Assembly: GCA_946482295.1 (NCBI GenBank)
Contig: CAMLRB010000030.1
Coordinates: 1-23,239, forward strand
DNA from: an uncultured Bacteriovorax sp.
GTDB taxonomy: Bacteria > Bdellovibrionota > Bacteriovoracia > Bacteriovoracales > Bacteriovoracaceae
Direction of reading: 5' to 3'
DNA length: 23,239 bases
The notes below the pieces were generated by a model. That model was not told the DNA's origin and made no database searches. It saw only the letters and a program-made list of their open reading frames with translations. Below are positions 16,704 to 23,239 of this stretch, in pieces. Positions within the stretch are counted from its first letter, which is position 1; every line of letters starts with the position of its first letter. Made by a program: the position numbers and the translations under genes.

Positions 16704-17900
16704 ATGAATGAAATGTCTGATAAAATGTCTAAATCGATGTCTTTTATGATCTTTGGATCACTGTTATTTTTGGCTATCGGTGTTTTAACTTCCCCTACAA
16801 TTTTGGCAGTTTATCATATTTTAATTGCGGTCCCCGCGATTATGCTCTTAAGAAAAACGGATTATAAAAAATATCCAATGAGTGCATGGGCCTTTTTGAC
16901 CCTAATTATCATCATGATCTTGTCTTTTTTTTTCAATTTGGATATCGCCGTTAAAGGCTTAAAAGGTTTATTTAAATTAAAATATTTTGTTATTGCATTC
17001 CTATCAATCGCCCCTTTGACTTGGTTTTTCGCAACGAAGTTGGATAATAAGAAAATTAAACTACTCATCCATTCATTTTGTATTGCAACCACTATTGCAA
17101 CTTTAAGTGGCCTATGTGGGGCATGGTTTGATTACAACCCTATATTGATGAAACCACCTATGGAAGGCGGTCGATACGGTGGGCTCTTTGGAATGGTGAT
17201 GAATTATGCACATAACATGTCTTTTTTCTTAATTATCATTGCAGGTCTTTTAATTTATAGAGAAAGAGTCAAACAATACGTAAGCGTAAACTTTCTTGTC
17301 ATCGTTTTTGCTATTAACCTTGTAGGTTTCTACTACTCTTACACACGAGGAGCTTGGCTCGCATTTCTAGCAGGCGTTCCATTTTTTTTCTTTAAATCCA
17401 ATTTGAAAAAATTTTTTATATTTGTATTCTCCCTTATTCTGGTAGGTGGGATTGCATATGTAGTAGCAGGCAAAAATGTAATTCGTCCCCAGTCTGAACG
17501 AGATAGAATAGATCAATGGAAAGCAGCTGTTTATGCTTTTAAAGAAAGACCAGTTTTGGGATTTGGTTATCTAAATTTCGAACCTCATTCGGTTCCAATC
17601 AAACAGCGTTATGGCTTCGGGTCTTTGAGGTTTTCAAGTCATGCACATAATAACTTGCTTGAAATTTTAGCAACAACTGGAATTGTGGGAATCGTGGCAT
17701 TTGTTGCATGGATGCTCTTTTGGTTTAAGGAAGTTTATTCCAGAGATGATGTAATTGCGCAAATAGGACTACCGTTTTTAGTGGTATTTGTTGTAGGTGG
17801 CTTAACACAATCAACTATTACTTTGGGTGTAAATTTATTTTTCATCTTAGGCGCCTGGAGTTTAATTGTTGTAAGTGGCATTTTGAAGGAGAAGTATTAA
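16704..17900 (+). CDS. O-antigen ligase/polymerase-like membrane protein (Wzy_C/WaaL superfamily)
   Basis: This protein of about 398 residues has ten or so hydrophobic spans. The superfamily signs are present: GGRYGGLFG and NYAHNMSFF in the middle, [15 protein letters not shown], then a periplasmic loop with [24 protein letters not shown] and [19 protein letters not shown]. That final His-containing segment is the Wzy_C signature. It either polymerises repeat units or ligates glycan to lipid A core or protein; sequence alone does not separate the two. The neighbouring Wzz-like gene supports polymerase. The start is unclear: ATG at 16677 would give 407 residues, 16704 gives 398, and further Met codons follow; none has a good ribosome site. 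The stop overlaps the rmlB start (TAATG). Confidence 0.85.
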   Translation: MNEMSDKMSKSMSFMIFGSLLFLAIGVLTSPTILAVYHILIAVPAIMLLRKTDYKKYPMSAWAFLTLIIIMILSFFFNLDIAVKGLKGLFKLKYFVIAFLSIAPLTWFFATKLDNKKIKLLIHSFCIATTIATLSGLCGAWFDYNPILMKPPMEGGRYGGLFGMVMNYAHNMSFFLIIIAGLLIYRERVKQYVSVNFLVIVFAINLVGFYYSYTRGAWLAFLAGVPFFFFKSNLKKFFIFVFSLILVGGIAYVVAGKNVIRPQSERDRIDQWKAAVYAFKERPVLGFGYLNFEPHSVPIKQRYGFGSLRFSSHAHNNLLEILATTGIVGIVAFVAWMLFWFKEVYSRDDVIAQIGLPFLVVFVVGGLTQSTITLGVNLFFILGAWSLIVVSGILKEKY

Positions 17901-18952
17901 TGATTCTAATAACTGGCGGGGCGGGGTTTATTGGTTCAGCCTTAGTAAGATACATTCTGCAGAATACTAATGAAAAAGTTGTTAATGTTGATGCCCTCAC
18001 TTATTCAGGAAATTTGGATAACCTTACCTCGATAAATGGCAATAAAAATTATTCGTTTGAACAAGCCAATATTTGTGATGAAGAAAAAATAACTCAAATC
18101 TTTAAGCAATATAAACCTACAAAAATAATGCATCTTGCAGCTGAAAGTCACGTTGATCGTTCAATTGATAGTCCAAAAGAATTTATAACAACTAATATTT
18201 TCGGCACATTTAATTTATTAGAGACCGCAAGAAAGTACTATCGTTCACTCTCTGAAGAAGACAAACGCAGCTTTCTTTTTCACCATGTATCAACTGATGA
18301 AGTTTATGGCGATCTTCATGGAACAAACGATCTATTCACTGAAAAAACACCTTATGAACCTAGCAGTCCGTATTCAGCATCAAAAGCTTCAAGTGATCAC
18401 TTAGTAAGAGCTTGGCATCGTACATACGGTCTCCCTGTGATTGTTACTAATTGTTCAAACAATTATGGTCCTTATCATTTTCCAGAAAAATTAATTCCTT
18501 TAATGATTCTTAATGCCTTAGAGGGCAAAAAATTGCCTGTTTATGGAGACGGAAATCAAGTCAGAGATTGGTTGTATGTTGAGGATCATGCTCGTGCGCT
18601 TTACAAAGTTGCGACCACTGGTTCGATTGGTGAGACCTATAACATTGGTGGATTCAATGAAAAGAAAAATATCGATGTAGTTAAAACGATCTGTCAGATT
18701 CTAGATGAAATTAAACCGAATAATTTCGGATTAAAATCTTATTCTGAATTAATTACTTTCGTGAAAGATCGTCCTGGACATGATCTTCGCTATGCAATCG
18801 ATGCAAGTAAAATTAATACAGAACTTGGATGGAAGCCTGAAGAAACATTTGAAACAGGCATAAGAAAGACTATCAACTGGTATCTCACCAATGATGAGTG
18901 GCTTTCACACGTTAAAGACGGCTCTTATCGCAATAGATTAGGAGTGAACTAA
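17900..18952 (+). CDS. rmlB: dTDP-glucose 4,6-dehydratase
   Basis: This protein of 350 residues makes dTDP-4-keto-6-deoxy-glucose, the branch point to rhamnose and many amino- and deoxysugars. Seen: TGGAGFIGS (5-13) for [15 protein letters not shown] (78-89); STDEVYGDL (131-139) with the Asp133-Glu134 pair that defines RmlB; PYSASKA with Tyr158 and Lys162; [17 protein letters not shown]; and [11 protein letters not shown] near the end. AAGGAGAAG precedes the ATG, which overlaps the preceding polymerase-like stop by one base, so the two are translated together. No rmlA, rmlC or rmlD is present, so either they lie elsewhere or another dTDP-sugar is made. Its stop interlocks with that of the convergent Wzz-like gene. 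Confidence 0.96.
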   Translation: MILITGGAGFIGSALVRYILQNTNEKVVNVDALTYSGNLDNLTSINGNKNYSFEQANICDEEKITQIFKQYKPTKIMHLAAESHVDRSIDSPKEFITTNIFGTFNLLETARKYYRSLSEEDKRSFLFHHVSTDEVYGDLHGTNDLFTEKTPYEPSSPYSASKASSDHLVRAWHRTYGLPVIVTNCSNNYGPYHFPEKLIPLMILNALEGKKLPVYGDGNQVRDWLYVEDHARALYKVATTGSIGETYNIGGFNEKKNIDVVKTICQILDEIKPNNFGLKSYSELITFVKDRPGHDLRYAIDASKINTELGWKPEETFETGIRKTINWYLTNDEWLSHVKDGSYRNRLGVN

Positions 18953-19806
18953 TTAATTTTTTCTTCTTTCAGAGTTTGTCTGACAGTAAAGAATATTACT
19001 GTTAAAAAAAGACTGAATACGAAGACGATAAATAATATTACACCTTTACTGAAATTTAGTTGGGATCTCGTAATGTAGATATCGCTGAAAAATCTAGTTG
19101 GATATGTATAATTTGGACCTAGTTGTTCTTCCAAGAAAGCTTTTTCTGTAACAAAATATTTACGATCTGAAGTTAAGTTTTTTAAATAGAAATCAGCAGT
19201 AATCGATTCATTCTTTTGAGAGTTAGAATTGAAATTCTTAATATCTTGATTGATTTCAAGTGAACTGGATTCCATTTGGGCAATTCTTTTTCTTAATAAT
19301 CTCTCGTTATATTCATATTTTTCTTTATGTAGACTCTTTAAATGCTCAAGGATTAAATGGGTAACTGTGTTTACAATATCTTCGCTGTTGGCCTTAACTT
19401 CCAATTTAATTAAAGCTGTGTCTTTAATTCTGCTTGCGGTTACATCAGCTGAAGTAACTTCACCTGGGGAAAGACTTTTAACAAGGGTTGAGTTTTTTGC
19501 AACTTCTGACAAAAATGATGGGTGAGTGATTCTTGTCATAACTTGTTCTGGAGTTTCGACTAAGTTCGATCTCTCTTCCTGATTGTCTTTATCTCCTTTT
19601 TCTGAGACAGGTCTTGTTATTTTTCCTAGGTGGCCAATTTCAATAACAGTTTGTCCTTCCCACGACGGAGTCTTGAGAAAAACACATCCGGCAACTAGTG
19701 CAGTAATAAGTAATGATATTGAAATTATAGAGTTACGATGTTGGCAGATGATTTTCCAAATTTGATAAGCATTAATTCCATCGTTAAATAACTCGTTTGA
19801 AGTCAT
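18949..19806 (-). CDS. Wzz-like polysaccharide co-polymerase / chain-length determinant
   Basis: This 285-residue protein has the PCP layout: a short cytoplasmic start ([18 protein letters not shown]), a first membrane span at about 27-46 ending in a Cys, a long periplasmic part with helical charged stretches ([33 protein letters not shown] region, about 157-195), and a second span at about 257-277 with a short basic tail. [10 protein letters not shown] after span one is a typical Wzz beta-strand. It would set the length of the glycan made by a Wzy-type polymerase such as the one at 16704. It lacks a tyrosine-kinase domain, so it is not the full Wzc type. It has its own promoter on the minus strand, divergent from the legionaminic acid operon. 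Confidence 0.82.
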   Translation of the reverse strand: MTSNELFNDGINAYQIWKIICQHRNSIISISLLITALVAGCVFLKTPSWEGQTVIEIGHLGKITRPVSEKGDKDNQEERSNLVETPEQVMTRITHPSFLSEVAKNSTLVKSLSPGEVTSADVTASRIKDTALIKLEVKANSEDIVNTVTHLILEHLKSLHKEKYEYNERLLRKRIAQMESSSLEINQDIKNFNSNSQKNESITADFYLKNLTSDRKYFVTEKAFLEEQLGPNYTYPTRFFSDIYITRSQLNFSKGVILFIVFVFSLFLTVIFFTVRQTLKEEKIN

Positions 19807-19846
19807 ATAAATTCTCGCAAAAAAAGTAAGTTCTAAAGCATAACAG

Positions 19847-19876
19847 AATATATCAGAATTGATTGTTATTACTCAA
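19847..19876 (-). promoter_or_regulatory. Sigma-70-like promoter of the Wzz-like gene
   Basis: On the minus strand, TTGAGT (19871-19876) and TATATT (19847-19852) are separated by 18 bases, about 40 bases before the ATG at 19806. The region up to 20020 (214 bases between starts) otherwise holds only the divergent leg promoter. Confidence 0.55.
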
Positions 19877-19925
19877 AGAAATTACACTCGATGGCCACGT
19901 GCGCAACAAGGAGACAAACTAGTAA

Positions 19926-19955
19926 TTGACATGAAGCTTTTAACTGCAATAAATT
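19926..19955 (+). promoter_or_regulatory. Promoter of the legionaminic acid operon
   Basis: A perfect TTGACA (19926-19931) is followed after 18 bases by TAAATT (19950-19955). The expected leader before legB is about 60 bases, AT-rich, with no JUMPstart or ops element. Confidence 0.55.
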
Positions 19956-20020
19956 AATTTTTATCTTTGATTTCAATTAATTTCCCTATTTTGCTCACCA
20001 AATTGAGCCTGCGAGTAATG

Positions 20021-21019
20021 ATGAAAATATTAGTGACTGGTGCTGACGGATTTATTGGTTCTCATTTAACTGAAGCTTTGGTTCGTCGTGGTTTCGATGT
20101 CAGAGCATTTGTTTTATATAATTCGTTTAATTCTTGGGGATGGCTCGATCAAGTTCCTGCAGACGTTAGAGGAAAATTTGAAGTATTCTCCGGTGATGTA
20201 CGTGATCCATACGGAGTTAAGAAGGCCATGCAAGGCTGTGATATGGTTCTTCACTTGGCTGCACTTATTGCAATCCCTTACTCATATCATTCACCCGATA
20301 CATATGTTGACACAAATATCAAAGGCACACTCAACATTGTTCAGGCCGCTCGCGAGCTCGGAGTTAGTCATGTTGTTCATACTTCAACTAGTGAAGTCTA
20401 TGGAACTGCACGATTTGTTCCGATCACTGAAGAGCATCCACTACAAGGTCAATCGCCTTATTCAGCCTCAAAGATTGGTGCGGATCAAATAGCAATGTCT
20501 TTCTACACTTCGTTTGATACACCTGTTTCGATAATCCGTCCGTTTAATACTTATGGACCAAGACAATCTGCTCGAGCAGTTATCCCTACAGTTATTACCC
20601 AGCTTGCTAGTGGAAAAAGAAAAATCAAATTGGGAGCTATACACCCAACGAGAGATTTTAATTTTGTAAAAGATACAGTTAGTGGTTTCATATCGATCGC
20701 TGAAGCAAAAAAAGAATGTGTAGGAAAAGTGATCAATGTTGGAAGTAATTACGAAATTTCAATCGAAGACACAGTAAAAATGATTGCCGAAATCATGGGC
20801 GTTGAAGTTGAAATCGAAACTGATCAAATTCGTATGCGTCCTGATAAAAGTGAAGTTGAGCGCCTTTGGGCCTGTAACGAAAAAATAAAAACACTGACTA
20901 ATTGGAAACCTAATTACAGTGGTAAAGATGGCCTGAGAAAAGGTTTAACTGAAACCATAGAGTGGTTTAGCAATCCAGAAAATCTAAAAAACTATAAGGC
21001 AGATATTTATAATGTATAA
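20021..21019 (+). CDS. legB: NAD-dependent nucleotide-GlcNAc 4,6-dehydratase, legionaminic acid pathway
   Basis: This extended SDR of 332 residues does the first step to legionaminic acid: 4,6-dehydration of nucleotide-linked GlcNAc (GDP-GlcNAc in Campylobacter jejuni). Seen: TGADGFIGSHLTEAL (6-20); the LegB-like segment FVLYNSFNSWGWLD (30-43); HLAALIAIPYSYHSP (78-92); STSEVYGTA (122-130); SPYSASKIGAD with Tyr147 and Lys151; RPFNTYGPRQSARAVIPT. The match to LegB proteins runs along the sequence, and legC and legG follow, which settles the role. I chose the second of two adjacent ATGs (20018 and 20021) because GAG lies five bases before it; a start at 19967 would add 18 unconserved residues. 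The 3' end overlaps legC by 8 bases. A perfect TTGACA promoter lies about 90 bases upstream. Confidence 0.92.
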   Translation: MKILVTGADGFIGSHLTEALVRRGFDVRAFVLYNSFNSWGWLDQVPADVRGKFEVFSGDVRDPYGVKKAMQGCDMVLHLAALIAIPYSYHSPDTYVDTNIKGTLNIVQAARELGVSHVVHTSTSEVYGTARFVPITEEHPLQGQSPYSASKIGADQIAMSFYTSFDTPVSIIRPFNTYGPRQSARAVIPTVITQLASGKRKIKLGAIHPTRDFNFVKDTVSGFISIAEAKKECVGKVINVGSNYEISIEDTVKMIAEIMGVEVEIETDQIRMRPDKSEVERLWACNEKIKTLTNWKPNYSGKDGLRKGLTETIEWFSNPENLKNYKADIYNV

Positions 21020-22187
21020 TCAATCAAAAGTTCTCGAAGCCCTAAAATCTGTTTTGCCATCAGATTGTTCTAGAGTTGCCCTTCATGAACCAATATTCAA
21101 AGGTAATGAGTGGAACTATGTCAAAGAGTGTATAGATACTGGTTGGGTTTCATCTGTTGGAAAGTTTGTTGATTCTTTTGAAATGAAATTAGCGGAATTT
21201 ACTGGTGTAAAAAGAGCTGTTGCCGTCGTTAATGGAACGGCAGCATTACACATTAGTTTAAAGCTTGTTGGTGTCGAAAGAAATGATGAAGTTCTCATGC
21301 CGACATTGACTTTTATTGCTACTGCTAATGCAGTCTCTTACTGTGGAGCTATCCCTCATTTCGTTGACAGCGAAGTAAGAACTCTTGGTCTGGATCCATA
21401 TAAACTTGAAGATTATCTGAAGGAAGTTTCTGTTGTTAAAGACGGAAATTGCTTCAACAAAAGAACGAATAGAAGAATTAAAGCAGTAGTTCCAATGCAT
21501 ACGTTCGGCCATCCAGTTGACATGGACAAATTAGTAGAAGTTTGTGAACGTTATAAAATTGAATTGATCGAGGACGCGGCTGAATCACTTGGATCCTATT
21601 ATAAAGGACAACACACCGGCAATAAAGGCAAAGTCGCTGCTTTAAGTTTTAATGGTAACAAAATTCTGACCACGGGTGGTGGTGGAGCAATTCTAACTAA
21701 CGACGAAGAAATTGGTAAATTTGCAAAGCATATTACAACCACAGCTAAAATACCTCACCAATGGTCTTTTAATCATGATCACATTGGTTATAATTATAGA
21801 TTACCAAATATAAACGCCGCTCTAGGGTGTGCTCAATTGGAATCACTTCCTGGTTTCATCCAAAAGAAAAGAGAGCTGGCAGAGTCTTACCGTAAAGCAT
21901 TCAGTAATGTAGAAGGTATAACTTTTTTTACAGAACCTGAATTTGCAAAAAGTAACTATTGGTTGAATGTTCTTTTACTAGATAAAGATTTGATTTCGGA
22001 ACGTGACCGCTTATTGACCGCAACTAATGAATCAGGAATTATGACCAGACCTGTTTGGTCGTTAATGAATGATCAAGCAATGTTCACTCAATGTCCAAAA
22101 ATGGATGATTTGAGTGTCGCAAAGAGTATCGAGCAGAGATTGATCAATATTCCATCGAGTGCAAATCTTGGCGGAAATAATGGCTAG
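21012..22187 (+). CDS. legC: PLP aminotransferase, legionaminic acid pathway
   Basis: This protein of 391 residues belongs to the DegT/DnrJ/EryC1 family. It aminates the 4-keto sugar made by LegB, using glutamate as likely donor. Seen: HEPIFKGNEW and CIDTGWVSSVGKFV at the N-terminus, NGTAALHI (74-81) for PLP phosphate, LMPTLTFIATANAV, the LIEDAAESLG segment with Asp188 facing the PLP nitrogen, Lys217 in SFNGNKILTTGGGG as the Schiff-base lysine, and NYRLPNINAALG. The last part (SGIMTRPVWSLMN and IPSS) is also as in LegC. It starts inside the legB end (ATGTATAA overlap) and its stop lies inside legG, so all three are tightly coupled. The protein is complete. Confidence 0.93.
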   Translation: MYNQSKVLEALKSVLPSDCSRVALHEPIFKGNEWNYVKECIDTGWVSSVGKFVDSFEMKLAEFTGVKRAVAVVNGTAALHISLKLVGVERNDEVLMPTLTFIATANAVSYCGAIPHFVDSEVRTLGLDPYKLEDYLKEVSVVKDGNCFNKRTNRRIKAVVPMHTFGHPVDMDKLVEVCERYKIELIEDAAESLGSYYKGQHTGNKGKVAALSFNGNKILTTGGGGAILTNDEEIGKFAKHITTTAKIPHQWSFNHDHIGYNYRLPNINAALGCAQLESLPGFIQKKRELAESYRKAFSNVEGITFFTEPEFAKSNYWLNVLLLDKDLISERDRLLTATNESGIMTRPVWSLMNDQAMFTQCPKMDDLSVAKSIEQRLINIPSSANLGGNNG

Positions 22188-23239
22188 AAAGATATGTGTT
22201 GTCACTGGAAGCAGGGCTGAGTATGGTCTGCTTTTCTGGTTAATGAATGAACTTAAAAGTAGTTCTGAAGTTGAATTGCAAGTTGTCGCAACCGGCATGC
22301 ATCTTTCTCCTGAGTTTGGAAACACATATAAAATAATTGAAGAAGATGGTTTTAAAATCGATGCTAAAGTCGAAATGCAACTTTCAAGCGATTCTTCGGT
22401 TGGAATTTCAAAATCTATCGGTCTTGGTGTAATCGGCTTTGCTGATGTCTTCGAAAGATTAAGGCCAGATATTTTAGTATTCTTAGGTGATCGTTATGAG
22501 ATTTTTGCAGCAGCAACAGCTGCAACGATTGCAAAAATCCCAATGGCTCATATTGCTGGTGGCGATGTAACTGAAGGTGCTTTCGATGAATCAATTCGTC
22601 ATAGTCTCACTAAAATGTCACACATACATTTTGTTACAAATAGTGATTCTGAAAAGAGAGTAAAGCAATTAGGTGAAAATCCGGATTATGTATTCAATGT
22701 TGGAAGCCCTGGACTCGATTTCATCAAAAAGGCAAACCTTCTTTCAAGAGAGGAGTTAGAGAAATCTCTCGACTTCACATTGAAAAGAAAAAATCTTCTC
22801 ATTACTTTTCACCCTGTCACACTAGAAGAAAAAAGTAGTGAAGTTCAAATAGTTGAATTATTGAATGCTGTAGATGCATTAGGTCCGGAAGTTGGATTAA
22901 TTTTTACCAAAACTAATTCCGATACAGATGGAAGAATTATCAATGAAAAAATTGAACGTTTCGTTGAAACGAGAAGTAATGCTCGAGTTTATACTTCTTT
23001 AGGGCAGCATCGTTATTTAAGTACAATTTCCCATGTAGATGCAGTAGTTGGAAATTCTTCAAGTGGTCTCTATGAGGTACCTTTCTTAAAAAAACCGACG
23101 GTAAATATTGGTGATCGACAAAAAGGTCGTTTGCAATCAGCATCAGTTATTAATTGTATTCCTACAAAATCTGAAATCGAAAAAGCTATTAAGAAAGCAT
23201 TTGTCTCTGACGTAATAGATGAAGTGAGCCCATACGGGG
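22180..23239 (+). CDS. legG: NeuC/LegG-type hydrolysing 2-epimerase (partial, C-terminus off right edge)
   Basis: The reading frame is open from the ATG at 22180 to the window end, 353 residues without a stop. It removes the nucleotide and inverts C2 to give the 6-deoxy-mannosamine derivative that LegI condenses with pyruvate. Seen: TGSRAEYGLL (9-18), LGDRYEIFAAA (102-112), AHIAGGDVTEGAFDESIRH (123-141), VGSPGLD, ITFHPVT and VGNSSSGLYEVP, all conserved in the WecB/NeuC family. NeuC proteins are about 370-390 residues, so 20-40 residues are missing. It overlaps legC by 8 bases. LegG is preferred over NeuC or a WecB-like UDP-GlcNAc 2-epimerase because of legB and legC. The next genes expected are legI and legF. 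Confidence 0.92.
   Translation, partial: MARKICVVTGSRAEYGLLFWLMNELKSSSEVELQVVATGMHLSPEFGNTYKIIEEDGFKIDAKVEMQLSSDSSVGISKSIGLGVIGFADVFERLRPDILVFLGDRYEIFAAATAATIAKIPMAHIAGGDVTEGAFDESIRHSLTKMSHIHFVTNSDSEKRVKQLGENPDYVFNVGSPGLDFIKKANLLSREELEKSLDFTLKRKNLLITFHPVTLEEKSSEVQIVELLNAVDALGPEVGLIFTKTNSDTDGRIINEKIERFVETRSNARVYTSLGQHRYLSTISHVDAVVGNSSSGLYEVPFLKKPTVNIGDRQKGRLQSASVINCIPTKSEIEKAIKKAFVSDVIDEVSPYG

Noticed and set aside
19807..20020. A JUMPstart/ops element before the polysaccharide genes.
   Set aside because: No GGCGGTAG core or related sequence was found; only two ordinary sigma-70-like promoters are visible.

Overview
The window is 23.2 kb of gene-dense, AT-rich bacterial DNA with no gene-free stretch longer than about 215 bases. 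I see no rRNA, tRNA, CRISPR array, insertion sequence or phage gene. Gene content is Gram-negative: a Wzz/Wzy-type polysaccharide machine, legionaminic acid genes, a small lipoprotein and cobalamin-dependent MetH. Protein style, AT-rich codon use and the two small unassigned HTH-like proteins suggest a member of the Bdellovibrionota (Bacteriovorax/Peredibacter-like). That placement is inference from general resemblance, not from a marker gene.

Left part (1-7700). A HAD-family phosphatase (minus strand, cut by the left edge) faces an 869-residue fusion of a class III PLP aminotransferase with a domain resembling cyanobacterial acyl-ACP reductase (AAR). This gene is translationally coupled to a small membrane protein. 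Converging on the pair is a minus-strand operon made of a CysN-like GTPase/APS kinase fusion and an FAD/NAD(P)-binding oxidoreductase. Two small unassigned proteins, one HTH-like and one with a winged-helix-like start, diverge from the cysNC gene, with the two 5' coding ends overlapping.

Middle (7700-15660). A strongly promoted lipoprotein gene with an Ala/Pro/Glu repeat ends in a clear intrinsic terminator and is followed by an FkbM methyltransferase. On the minus strand, metF, metH and an unassigned 149-residue gene form a one-carbon/methionine operon. A divergent pair then encodes an aldose-1-epimerase-like protein and an arginase-like UPF0489-family protein.

Right part (15660-23239). This is a surface-polysaccharide region: UDP-glucuronate decarboxylase (UDP-xylose), a Wzy/WaaL-like membrane protein, RmlB (dTDP-4-keto-6-deoxyglucose) and a Wzz-like chain-length protein. 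A legionaminic acid operon (legB-legC-legG, each overlapping the next by 8 nt) follows and runs off the right edge inside legG.

The most unusual item is the aminotransferase-AAR fusion. Both active sites look intact (Lys315 and Cys823), so one polypeptide could convert acyl-ACP to fatty aldehyde and then to a primary fatty amine. I do not know a characterised enzyme with this domain order.
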